Of a stretch of 64,000 bases of DNA, positions 37,844 to 45,093 are shown piece after piece. Origin of the DNA: Algoriphagus terrigena DSM 22685. GTDB lineage: Bacteria > Bacteroidota > Bacteroidia > Cytophagales > Cyclobacteriaceae. Numbering within the stretch: position 1 is the first letter of the stretch; the number at the start of each line of letters is the position of its first letter. Below the pieces are notes generated by a model that made no database searches, was not told where the DNA came from, and saw only the letters and a list, made by a program, of their open reading frames with translations. The stretch spans positions 1 through 64,000 of the forward strand of contig NZ_AUBW01000003.1 in the NCBI RefSeq assembly GCF_000429445.1, given 5' to 3'. A program made the translations under genes and the position numbers.

Positions 37844-38257
37844 ATGAAAACTTGGTTATTGAGCGCGTGCTGTTTTCTGATCCTGAGCGTCGGATTTGCA
37901 CAACAGGCACCTGTGAAGATTGTTTTTGACGTGACCAGTGGGGATTCTACGGTTCATCAGGCAGTGGTCCGTCATGTGTCGATGATGGCTGAGGCCTATC
38001 CCGGATCACAGTTTGAAGTGGTGATATACGGAGGGGCGATTGATCTGGTCAGCAAAGACCGCTCGGTGGTGTCCAATGAGGTACAGAAACTGGCCGCGAA
38101 TCCTAATATCAAATTTGCTGTCTGCGAGATTACCATGAAGAAATACCAGGTGGAATCCACCCAACTTATCCCCGGAGTGATTCACGTCCCGGATGGGATT
38201 TTGGAGATCTACAAAAGGCAGCAGGAGGGCTGGGGTTATATCAAGGAAAGCAAGTAG
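37844..38257 (+). CDS. Secreted DsrE-family protein
   Basis: The 137-residue product has a Sec signal (LSACCFLILSVGFAQ) and a complete DsrE fold: VKIVFDVTSGDSTVHQAVVRHV, FEVVIYGGAIDLVSKD, and IKFAVCEITMKKY, with the single conserved cysteine in the third block. The end IPGVIHVPDGILEIYKRQQEGWGYIK is typical of the group. It forms a two-gene operon with the Tat-exported DsrE-like protein. Sulfur transfer or redox function in the periplasm is possible but not shown. Confidence 0.82.
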   Translation: MKTWLLSACCFLILSVGFAQQAPVKIVFDVTSGDSTVHQAVVRHVSMMAEAYPGSQFEVVIYGGAIDLVSKDRSVVSNEVQKLAANPNIKFAVCEITMKKYQVESTQLIPGVIHVPDGILEIYKRQQEGWGYIKESK

Positions 38258-38396
38258 GCACTTCAAAATTAGCAACTTTCAAACGGAGGACCGCAAGGTG
38301 GATTCAGACTGATTGACGTCTTCTTTACAAGCCTGGATTAATAAAGCCAATTTTGGGGGCTGCTTACCGGACAAGCCGAACAAATTATTTAAAAAG

Positions 38397-38425
38397 AAAA
38401 GGTCCTGCAAACGGAGGACCTTTTC
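38397..38425 (-). terminator. Terminator, usable from both sides
   Basis: AAAAGGTCCT pairs with AGGACCTTTT around an 8-base loop, with A runs before and T runs after. It closes the minus-strand double-hydrolase gene and could also stop transcription from the DsrE pair. Confidence 0.85.
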
Positions 38426-38441
38426 TAGTTAACAGACTAGT

Positions 38442-40262
38442 TCAATCCATATTTTTCTTTTCCACTACCCATCCCGGGGATTGAGCCAATCCCGGAGTCT
38501 TTCCGGTGAAGAGTTTGCCAGCCTCCTGGTCGTCCTTCAGCTGCCACTTGTACCAAGCTTTAGCTACTCTGGCAAATTCGCCGCCGTAAGGTTTGCCATA
38601 CGTGCCACCATGCCCCACATCCAGATTGCCGACAAACACAGGAACATGGTTGATCCGCGAGAAATCATCCATTCCATTGCCATAAGCGATGTCAGACTTG
38701 CCTCCTAAAAGGTAAAGTGTCGGGACTTTAATGTTCTTCAGTTGCTCTTTGGTGACTTGTGGCATGCCCGGCATTCCTCCGCCATTTCCCAACACACCGC
38801 TGTTGAATACCCCAACAGTGGTGATCCGCGGATCGCCGGCCACTTCCAAGGTTTGCAAGCCGCCACAAGACATGCCGCTCACTGCAATGTTTTCGATGTC
38901 GATCTTTTGGTAGTAGGGACTTTTTGGGTCAGCATTTTGAGCAATCGCCCAATCGATCGCATCCAATAACTTATGCGATTTGGAGCGCACATCGGTTTGC
39001 TTTGGCATCGTGCCGATCGCAATCACCAGGAAGCCATGAGAGGCCACTTCATTGAGGAAGTTGACATGCTCAAAAGGGGAGTCAAAGCAGGCCCCATTGC
39101 CCCAGGAGATGATTGGAAGCTTGTTGGTACTTCCGAATTTTGACAAATCCTGAGGTTGGAAAACGGTATGGCCAGGCAAAGAAGCCGCACTGGTCATGAC
39201 AGCAGGATAGCTTCCAGTCCCGCCATTTTCGATGGTTTGCGATTGGAAAACGAGGTTTTCGGAGAAAAAGGGAAGCGCCTTGGTCTGAATCCGCTCAGCG
39301 ATGCGGTTGAGGTGATCGCCTTCATAGCTTTCGTACTGATGCGGGATTTGGTATGCGTTCAGGAGTTCATGCAGCTTTTTGGTGGACGCGCTGATGCCTT
39401 GATCCTGCAAGCCTGCGTCCATGCCAATGGCCTTCAGTTTCTTCAGGTTGGGAATGTATTGATCGACAATCGAAAGGGTTCGGTTGGCGATGATCTTATT
39501 GGCAACATCTTGCTGCGGCTCTCCATCTTTTGCAGGAAGATCGAGGTAGAAAGGAGGGTTTTGTGGATTGGGGGCAAAGGCCGCTGAAGTGGCCAGCGTC
39601 GCTATTTCAAAGAAGGAAGCTCCCTGCAATTGATCAAGCGTGAAGCCTTCCAGCTTGGTGATCAATTCTGCATTGGTGGTAGCTCCACCGTCCATACAGC
39701 AGGGACTGAGTGCGTAGATGGAGGAAAAAACCTCCGGATATTTCATTCCCAAGCGCATTGTACCGTATCCTCCCATGGAATGTCCGGCCAGGCCTCTACT
39801 TTCTTGTTTGGCTAACGTCCGATAATTCTTATCAATGTGGGCAACCAACTCTTTTGCAACAAAAGTCTCCCAGTCGCCCACGGTTGCCGAGCTCGCGTAC
39901 ATGCTTCCCTTGAAGCGGTTGTAGGCGTTGGGCATGACGACAATCATTTCATTGGACAGGCCTTCGGCCAAGGATTGCTCGATCACAGTTTGAAGATTGA
40001 TCCAGTGATCCTCCCAGCCAAACCACTGGGAATCGGTGTCAGTAAAGCCGTGCAGCATGTAAAGCACAGGATATCGGCTATCAGGATTGGAAGCGTAGGA
40101 GGGAGGCAGGTAAACCGTCACGTCCCGATCAGTCGGGTCTCCAATCAGGTTGCCTTCGAGGGCAGTGCTGTGGAGTTTGATGCGCTCTTTGGTGCCTTTT
40201 TGCGCGAAAGTAAAACTGACGCTCAAAAGAATAAGAGCGGTAAACAGGAAAAGCTTCTTCAT
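38442..40262 (-). CDS. Secreted protein with two alpha/beta-hydrolase domains (esterase plus dienelactone/PET-hydrolase-like)
   Basis: The 606-residue protein has a signal peptide ([10 protein letters not shown]). Residues about 22-330 are an esterase-D/CE1-type domain with [12 protein letters not shown] and the nucleophile S162 in GHSMGGYG. Residues about 345-606 are a second hydrolase of the type that includes dienelactone and polyester hydrolases. It carries S465 in SGMSCGG, an acid in [10 protein letters not shown] and the catalytic His in VGHGGTYG. Both domains keep their triad motifs, so both should be active. A fusion of these two types in one polypeptide is uncommon. The gene is single, between a terminator and a 426-base gene-free region. 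The substrate is unknown. Confidence 0.85.
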   Translation of the reverse strand: MKKLFLFTALILLSVSFTFAQKGTKERIKLHSTALEGNLIGDPTDRDVTVYLPPSYASNPDSRYPVLYMLHGFTDTDSQWFGWEDHWINLQTVIEQSLAEGLSNEMIVVMPNAYNRFKGSMYASSATVGDWETFVAKELVAHIDKNYRTLAKQESRGLAGHSMGGYGTMRLGMKYPEVFSSIYALSPCCMDGGATTNAELITKLEGFTLDQLQGASFFEIATLATSAAFAPNPQNPPFYLDLPAKDGEPQQDVANKIIANRTLSIVDQYIPNLKKLKAIGMDAGLQDQGISASTKKLHELLNAYQIPHQYESYEGDHLNRIAERIQTKALPFFSENLVFQSQTIENGGTGSYPAVMTSAASLPGHTVFQPQDLSKFGSTNKLPIISWGNGACFDSPFEHVNFLNEVASHGFLVIAIGTMPKQTDVRSKSHKLLDAIDWAIAQNADPKSPYYQKIDIENIAVSGMSCGGLQTLEVAGDPRITTVGVFNSGVLGNGGGMPGMPQVTKEQLKNIKVPTLYLLGGKSDIAYGNGMDDFSRINHVPVFVGNLDVGHGGTYGKPYGGEFARVAKAWYKWQLKDDQEAGKLFTGKTPGLAQSPGWVVEKKNMD

Positions 40263-40688
40263 AGGTTAATGGGTTTAGGTCAGGACTAAAAATAGGTTTT
40301 ATCCTGAGATTGGCCAAGAGGGAGTTATTCGACACAAAGATTAGGGTGAATCAGATCCGCGCCTGGGACAACCGCCGGTTTTTGGAAAAACTCGAAAAAC
40401 TCAATTCTGGAAAAGCCTTGAAAATCAGAGGAAGCTGGGGGCCGTGATGGTTTTTCAAGACTTTGGCCAATTGCTCTTAGCGGGATGACAAGGATGGGAA
40501 GAGGCCAATTGCGAACTTACTAGGATTGAAAAGTAAAATTGCAGTTTCACCTAGCGTCTTGAGAAACATCAAATGTAAAAGCGAATTGCCACTTCTACGG
40601 ACGGCAGCATCGAAACAAGACATCTAGGTTTGGAAGAAAAGAGTGCTGAAATTGGATTCCTAACGCTAAGAGAGATAACTGCTAAAGT
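40263..40688. other. Gene-free 426-base region
   Basis: The region lies between the divergent double-hydrolase gene and the Crp/Fnr-type regulator gene and should hold both promoters. I found no exact TAnnTTTG motif, strong hairpin or credible gene here. Confidence 0.5.
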
Positions 40689-41270
40689 ATGGATCGCTAT
40701 TTCGACGAAATGTTTGCCTACATCAATCTAATCTGGGACATCCCAGAAGGAGATAAGGAGGTCTGTCGGCTGTTTTTCAAGCCGATTCGGGTGAAAAAGG
40801 ATACCCTTTTGGATGTGGCCGGGAAGATTCCGAACTATCACAATTTCATCGTGTCAGGTTATATGAGAAATTTTCATCTGGATGAAAAGGGAAACGAAGT
40901 CACGGTGGATCTGAACGACGGCCCTAGATTTTTTACCTCTTATTACCATTTTATGAATCGCTCTATTTCCAATGAAAATCTTCAATGCGTGACCGATTGC
41001 GAGATTTTGAGGATCTGTCGCGACGACGTGGATCGATCTGCGGAAATGGGCGAGACCCAAAAAGACTACACGATCAAAGTACTTCAGCAAAAAATGGAGC
41101 AGGAGAAAGAGCGAATCCATGACATGGCTAACCTCAACGCCGAGCAACGCTATTTGAAGTTGCTCCGAAATCAGCCTAATATCATCCGGAATTTCCCCCT
41201 GAAATATATCGCGTCGTATCTGGGGATCAAGCCCGAAAGCCTCAGTCGGATTCGGAAAGAAATTACTTAA
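40689..41270 (+). CDS. Crp/Fnr-type transcription regulator
   Basis: The 193-residue protein has a cyclic-nucleotide-binding-like beta roll (about 20-125; FKPIRVKKDTLLDVAGKIPNYHNFIVSGYMR) and a C-terminal helix-turn-helix (FPLKYIASYLGIKPESLSRIRKE). The roll lacks the canonical phosphate-binding cassette of cAMP receptors, as is usual for this Bacteroidota group, so the ligand is unknown and may be absent. The next gene on the same strand encodes a DUF2306 membrane protein, and a large palindrome lies between them, so local regulation is likely. Confidence 0.88.
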   Translation: MDRYFDEMFAYINLIWDIPEGDKEVCRLFFKPIRVKKDTLLDVAGKIPNYHNFIVSGYMRNFHLDEKGNEVTVDLNDGPRFFTSYYHFMNRSISNENLQCVTDCEILRICRDDVDRSAEMGETQKDYTIKVLQQKMEQEKERIHDMANLNAEQRYLKLLRNQPNIIRNFPLKYIASYLGIKPESLSRIRKEIT

Positions 41271-41300
41271 CAATTGTTAGGTGCTGATGCGGACAGACCC

Positions 41301-41337
41301 AACTAGATTTATGAAATAGACTATTTCATACCTAGTT
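41301..41337 (+). promoter_or_regulatory. Extended palindrome between the Crp-type regulator and the DUF2306 gene
   Basis: The core TATGAAATAG-A-CTATTTCATA (41310-41330) has perfect 10-bp arms, and is framed by AACTAG (41301-41306) and CTAGTT (41332-41337). No T run follows, so an operator is more likely than a terminator. It lies 13 bases before the next start codon. Confidence 0.55.
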
Positions 41338-41349
41338 AACCTGAGCATT

Positions 41350-42183
41350 TTGAGCACCACTAGTTTTACCCAAAAATTCCCGAGCCCGTCGGCTTCCTCA
41401 GTTTCCACCCGCATTTTTGATCTTTCTACCAAAGTTTGGTTTACCGTGATCGTGATTGGTCAAATGACTTTTGCCTACTATATCATTCGCTTGTATGGAT
41501 CGTCGGTCCTGCAGGGGAATTTGGAGGGCTGGAACGCAATGACTTCGCATGGGTATGTGCCCAGCGATCTGATGGGAAATATCGTATTTGGAGCGCATAT
41601 TTTCTTTGCTGCGGTCATTACGATCGGTGGGCCAATTCAACTTTTGCCACAAATCAGAGCGAGAATCCCTCGATTTCACAGGATCAACGGCAGACTCTAT
41701 ATCGGATCTGCGTTTTTGATCAGTTTGGCAGGACTCTATCTTGCCTGGATACGAGGTGCCGCAGGCGGGCTGACGGGTTCGATTTTTATCACGATCAACG
41801 CACTGATCATTCTCACCTGTGCCTACTTTGCCATCCGGTATGCGATCCAAAGAAACCTGGAGATTCACCGGCAATGGGCCATTCGATTGTTTCTGGCGAT
41901 GAGTGGGGTTTGGTTCTTTCGGGTTTTTTTGATGCTTTGGCTTGTGATCCATCAAGCTCCGGTTGGCTTTGATCCGGAGACTTTTCAAGGGCCCTTTTTA
42001 AATGCACTGAGCATGTTCGTCTATATTTTACCCCAGGTTTTTGCTCAGATTTATTTTCGTGCCAAAGCAACCTTATCCACTAAATTCAAGATCGTAGCCT
42101 CGGTGGGACTGATCAGCCTAACATTGGGGATTATTGTGGGTGTTTTTGGGGCGACAATGGGACTGTGGCTGCCCGTGCTTTAA
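41350..42183 (+). CDS. DUF2306 domain integral membrane protein
   Basis: The 277-residue product has seven to eight membrane helices: VWFTVIVIGQMTFAYYIIRLY, VFGAHIFFAAVITIGGPIQLL, the conserved HRINGRLYIGSAFLISLAGLYLAW, and LEIHRQWAIRLFLAMSGVWFFR. These are DUF2306 blocks, and the buried histidines hint at heme or metal binding, but no function is established. The start is TTG 41350; no ATG occurs in frame before the first helix. The gene lies behind the Crp/Fnr-type regulator gene, separated by a 37-base palindrome that may be its operator. Confidence 0.82.
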   Translation: MSTTSFTQKFPSPSASSVSTRIFDLSTKVWFTVIVIGQMTFAYYIIRLYGSSVLQGNLEGWNAMTSHGYVPSDLMGNIVFGAHIFFAAVITIGGPIQLLPQIRARIPRFHRINGRLYIGSAFLISLAGLYLAWIRGAAGGLTGSIFITINALIILTCAYFAIRYAIQRNLEIHRQWAIRLFLAMSGVWFFRVFLMLWLVIHQAPVGFDPETFQGPFLNALSMFVYILPQVFAQIYFRAKATLSTKFKIVASVGLISLTLGIIVGVFGATMGLWLPVL

Positions 42184-42354
42184 GGTTTCTCACACATTCT
42201 AGGATGAGAATGAGATGCTCTGAGCCTAAACTTTCGCTCAAATATGAGGGAGAATAAGTGCTGTTTTTGAGAATTTGACAGGAGCAGGGATTTGCTATTC
42301 ACTGCAAATCCGAGAGGTTAAAAGAGTAAAAAGCCAATTGTAAATTGGTAAAAA

Positions 42355-42391
42355 CGGGCTGGGTGGAATTACAAATCCCACCCAGCCTTTT
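42355..42391 (+). terminator. Terminator downstream of the DUF2306 gene
   Basis: GGCTGGGTGG pairs with CCACCCAGCC around an 11-base loop, with A and T runs on the two sides. It lies about 170 bases after the gene stop, with nothing gene-like between. Confidence 0.85.
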
Positions 42392-42450
42392 GGAACTCAT
42401 CTACTCCTAGATGGAAGAAAAAAATCGGGAAACTAACTTTGGCAGTGCTA

Positions 42451-42471
42451 CTCGAGGTTTGAAACCTCGAG
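42451..42471. repeat. Perfect 21-base palindrome before the toxin-antitoxin pair
   Basis: CTCGAGGTTT-G-AAACCTCGAG is perfect with a single central base. It lies 107 bases before the parD start and after the DUF2306 terminator, in a gene-free region (42184-42577). It could be an operator, a small hairpin or an old insertion mark. Confidence 0.5.
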
Positions 42472-42545
42472 AACTTATCAAAGGACTTTGAATCCTGAAA
42501 TGTAAGTCGTTACTAAAAAAAAAATCTCTTGAAATCGATGCATTA

Positions 42546-42565
42546 TTGGTGCATATTTACATCAA
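42546..42565 (+). promoter_or_regulatory. ParD operator of the intact toxin-antitoxin pair
   Basis: TTGGTG-N8-CATCAA is a near-perfect inverted repeat 12 bases before the parD start codon. The same element, as TTGGTG-N8-CACCAA, is found at the same distance before the decayed parD copy. Conservation at both sites supports its role as the autoregulatory site. Confidence 0.6.
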
Positions 42566-42577
42566 ACGCTAATAACG

Positions 42578-42814
42578 ATGGGGAGACAAAGTATTTCTCT
42601 GACAGAGCCAAATGATCAATGGCTTCAGGAGCAAGTAGCCAGTCAAGAGTATGCCAGCAAAAGTGAATTGGTTAATGAGCTGATCCGCCAAGAGCGAAAA
42701 CGTCAAGAAGAAATCGATTGGCTCCGATCAGAATTGATCAAAGGTGAGCAAAGTGGGTTTTCCACGAAATCCAAGCAGGACATTTTAGCTTTGGCTAAAG
42801 AAGGACTTAGATGA
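42578..42814 (+). CDS. parD: ParD-family antitoxin
   Basis: The 78-residue protein has an N-terminal ribbon-helix-helix DNA-binding domain (RQSISLTEPNDQWLQEQVAS, then YASKSELVNELIRQE) and a C-terminal acidic/helical toxin-binding part. Such antitoxins bind and neutralise ParE and repress their own operon through a palindrome in the promoter. The stop overlaps the parE start by 4 bases (ATGA), the standard arrangement. A truncated second copy lies 560 bases downstream. Confidence 0.9.
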   Translation: MGRQSISLTEPNDQWLQEQVASQEYASKSELVNELIRQERKRQEEIDWLRSELIKGEQSGFSTKSKQDILALAKEGLR

Positions 42815-43086
42815 ATTATCGATTAAGCCAAGAGGCCGAGGATGATTTAATCCGGATCTATCGATTTGGATTTTATCGTTTTGGAGAGGCTCAGGCAGAT
42901 CGGTATTTCGAGGCTCTTTATTTGTGTTTTGACCAAATTGCAAAAAATCCAGAGCAATATCCAACAGCGGATCGAATTCGTCGCGACTATCGATTTTGCG
43001 TTCTCGGTCCGAACACCATCTACTTCAAAGTTGAAAACCAGGGAATTGTTGAGATTATTCGAATTATCGGTAAACAGAATTTTTGA
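42811..43086 (+). CDS. parE: ParE-family toxin
   Basis: The 91-residue protein is a complete RelE/ParE-fold toxin: LSQEAEDDLIRIYRFGFYRFG, YFEALYLCFDQIAKNPEQYP, and the C-terminal RDYRFCVLGPNTIYFKVENQGIVEIIRIIG. ParE toxins poison DNA gyrase. It is translated together with the antitoxin gene through a 4-base overlap. All expected strands are present, so an active toxin is likely. Chromosomal pairs of this kind mark accessory DNA. Confidence 0.9.
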   Translation: MNYRLSQEAEDDLIRIYRFGFYRFGEAQADRYFEALYLCFDQIAKNPEQYPTADRIRRDYRFCVLGPNTIYFKVENQGIVEIIRIIGKQNF

Positions 43087-43109
43087 ATCCGATTTGTGAG
43101 GATGCGTAC

Positions 43110-43129
43110 TTGGTGCAAAATTACACCAA
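43110..43129 (+). promoter_or_regulatory. Retained operator of the decayed parD copy
   Basis: TTGGTG-N8-CACCAA is a perfect inverted repeat, aligned without gaps to the operator before the intact parD. It sits 24 bases after the parE stop. It could still bind ParD, although no gene is left to control. Confidence 0.55.
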
Positions 43130-43141
43130 ATTAATAAAAAT

Positions 43142-43246
43142 AAGGGAAGACAAAGTGTCGCAATCATAGCACTAAATGATCATTTGCTGCGAGAATTAGT
43201 GGCAAGGAAAGAGTATGCAGGCAAAAGGAAAGTCGTCAACGAGCTA
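43142..43246 (+). pseudogene. Decayed, truncated copy of parD
   Basis: Thirty-five codons align to the start of the intact parD without a gap: GRQSV for GRQSI, LNDHLL for PNDQWL, KEYAGK for QEYASK and VVNEL for LVNEL. The start codon is AAG instead of ATG. The match stops after NEL, at the border to AT-rich DNA, so the toxin-binding end and any toxin gene are missing. The operator upstream is kept. This is a remnant of a second toxin-antitoxin copy. Confidence 0.75.
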
Positions 43247-43334
43247 ACCTGTATATTGTTTTTTTTTCAAACTAGCTTAGCATATTGGAATTCGCAATTA
43301 GTTATCAGTATGGTTTTGTATTTTAGTTGAAATT

Positions 43335-43520
43335 ATGAATAGTTTTAAACCTTATCTATTTAGCTTACATAGCTATTTAAGTTTGATCGACAATCATTAC
43401 GTTGAGGGTAGATATTTGTGGATTAGTAACGCATATTTGGGTTCGTCTAATTTACTATGGCTTTCTTTTGAGCAATTAATTAAGTTTTTGATTGTAGAAG
43501 CTCAAATTTTAAATAAATAA
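43335..43520 (+). pseudogene. N-terminal part of an AT-rich gene apparently split by a frameshift
   Basis: Sixty-one codons start at ATG 43335 and end LIVEAQILNK. The sequence is helical (LWLSFEQLIKFLIVEA) and faintly like a HEPN domain. The downstream open frame at 43537 continues in another frame. Removal of one AAAT from the doubled AAAT at 43511-43518 would join both parts as ...AQILNNVFEEVV..., so the break probably came from a 4-bp duplication. The base composition (AT-rich) differs strongly from the neighbours, which points to transfer. I do not recognise the family. Confidence 0.5.
43511..43518. repeat. AAAT doublet at the frame break
   Basis: Two adjacent AAAT units lie just before the stop of the first part of the split gene. 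Deleting one unit restores a continuous reading frame into the second part. Replication slippage could switch this gene on and off, though two units is a very short tract. Confidence 0.45.
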
Positions 43521-43536
43521 TGTTTTTGAAGAGGTT

Positions 43537-44115
43537 GTGTTTAAAGATGATAGCGGAGCTAAGAGACGTGTGGTTATTGATGAGCATGAAAGGGATGTTA
43601 AATTGACGTTTAAGGTGTTAGATACATTATTTTTCAATATAGAGTCTAAACATAATGTTCGTAATCTTTTTATTAAGCTCAAAGATGAGACGAATATAGA
43701 GTTTTCTAAATTTGAAGATATGTTAATTAAGGTGAATAGGGGGTTTAAAAGAAGGTACGTAATAAATGAGAGCTTTTCATTAAACCCAGTAACTTTAGAT
43801 GAGATAGATGAATGCTTTTTTTTTCTTAGGAGTTTTGTTTCAGATAAGGTTCCACCATCATTTATAGACGAACTAATTTTCAAGAAAAAATATAACATTC
43901 AAGAACCAGTTCCTTTTTTTGATTCACTTTTTTTGAAAAATAGACATATTCATTCTCGGAAATATTTAGATCTTATTGATAAGATTCCGGACGGAAGGAT
44001 TATAGCACATAATGGATTGAAATTTAAAGAGTTTCCAAGTGGATCCTATGAATATTTAATAAAAAAGGGCTATCTAATACAGAATAGATTTACTTATTTG
44101 AAAATGAAATCCTAG
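43537..44115 (+). CDS. AT-rich hypothetical protein, probably the C-terminal part of the split gene
   Basis: The open frame is read from GTG 43537, but frame continuity and the missing AAAT unit suggest that it is the main part of a gene beginning at 43335. The 192 codons encode a charged, helical protein (IDEHERDVKLTFKVLDTLFFNIESKH, then DEIDECFFFLRSFVSDK). It contains a 9-base T tract (43816-43824) and another run of 7 T, which are also slippage-prone. The composition is much more AT-rich than in any other gene of the window. No family is recognised. If a full-length protein exists, it would have about 258 residues. Confidence 0.5.
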   Translation: MFKDDSGAKRRVVIDEHERDVKLTFKVLDTLFFNIESKHNVRNLFIKLKDETNIEFSKFEDMLIKVNRGFKRRYVINESFSLNPVTLDEIDECFFFLRSFVSDKVPPSFIDELIFKKKYNIQEPVPFFDSLFLKNRHIHSRKYLDLIDKIPDGRIIAHNGLKFKEFPSGSYEYLIKKGYLIQNRFTYLKMKS

Positions 44116-44157
44116 AATAAATTACTTGAATGTTCCAGAAAGTTGATCTGGCCATCA

Positions 44158-44189
44158 TTTGCCATTCCCCCCCACCCAAAGTATCTTTG
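44158..44189 (+). promoter_or_regulatory. Bacteroidota promoter of the agmatine genes
   Basis: TTTG (44158-44161), a 20-base spacer and TATCTTTG (44182-44189) match the TTTG/TAnnTTTG consensus exactly. It lies 24 bases before GTG 44214 and inside the frame that would begin at ATG 44130, which argues for the later start of the amidase gene. Confidence 0.75.
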
Positions 44190-44213
44190 TCTCAGAATCA
44201 AAAATCCAAAATC

Positions 44214-45089
44214 GTGGCAAACAAAACCGTCAAAGTAGGTCTGGTCCAGCTCAGTTGCTCTGGGAATGTGGCCGAAAACATGGAGAAAACCATCGCAGGC
44301 GTCCGCACTGCCGCCCAAAAAGGCGCTCAGGTCGTGGTCCTGCAGGAGCTTTTTAGATCGCTCTACTTCTGCGATGTGGAAGACTACGAAAACTTTAAAC
44401 TCGCCGAAGCCATCCCCGGTCCATCCACCGACACACTCGGTGCCTTGGCTAAGGAGCTTGGCGTGGTGATCGTAGCCTCACTTTTTGAGAAAAGAGCCGA
44501 GGGACTTTATCATAATACTACCGCCGTACTCGATGCCGACGGAACGTATCTGGGCAAGTATCGAAAGATGCACATCCCCGACGATCCAGGCTATTTTGAG
44601 AAATTTTACTTCACTCCGGGCGACTTGGGCTACAAGGTGTTTCCGACCAAGTTTGGGAAGATTGGAGTATTGATCTGTTGGGATCAGTGGTATCCGGAGG
44701 CCGCTAGAATCACGGCTTTGAAGGGTGCAGACTTTTTGGTGTATCCGACCGCTATCGGTTGGGCGCTACATCAGGATGAGCAAACCAATGACGACCAATA
44801 CGGTGCTTGGCAGACCATTCAGCGCTCGCACTCAGTGGCTAATGGCATCCCGGTTGTTTCAGTCAACAGAACCGGAATTGAAGGTCCAATGCAGTTTTGG
44901 GGAGGCTCATTCGTATCCAATGCTTTTGGTCGGGTGACTTACAAAGCCCCTCATTTGGAAGAGGAAATACACGTGGAGGAGCTGGATCTGACAGGTTCGG
45001 ATCGGTACAGGACGCATTGGCCGTTCCTGAGAGACCGTCGCATTGATTCCTACGAGCCGATCACCAAGCGCTACCTCGACGAAGAATAG
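44214..45089 (+). CDS. aguB: N-carbamoylputrescine amidase (nitrilase superfamily)
   Basis: I start at GTG 44214, because a promoter with perfect consensus lies at 44158-44189 and the length (291 residues) then fits the family; ATG 44130 would add 28 unrelated residues. The nitrilase triad is complete: E45 in VVLQELFRS, K118 in YRKMHIPDD and C155 in VLICWDQWYPEA. The enzyme converts N-carbamoylputrescine to putrescine, ammonia and carbon dioxide, the last step from agmatine. Agmatine deiminase, which makes its substrate, is encoded 4 bases downstream. Confidence 0.9.
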   Translation: MANKTVKVGLVQLSCSGNVAENMEKTIAGVRTAAQKGAQVVVLQELFRSLYFCDVEDYENFKLAEAIPGPSTDTLGALAKELGVVIVASLFEKRAEGLYHNTTAVLDADGTYLGKYRKMHIPDDPGYFEKFYFTPGDLGYKVFPTKFGKIGVLICWDQWYPEAARITALKGADFLVYPTAIGWALHQDEQTNDDQYGAWQTIQRSHSVANGIPVVSVNRTGIEGPMQFWGGSFVSNAFGRVTYKAPHLEEEIHVEELDLTGSDRYRTHWPFLRDRRIDSYEPITKRYLDEE

Positions 45090-45093
45090 TCCC

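Noticed and set aside
42451..42471. Terminator
   Set aside because: The palindrome has no T run and a real terminator already lies at 42355-42391.
43520..43606. ATG 43520 as the start of a small gene
   Set aside because: It opens only 28 codons in a third frame and ends quickly; joining the two flanking frames is more sensible.
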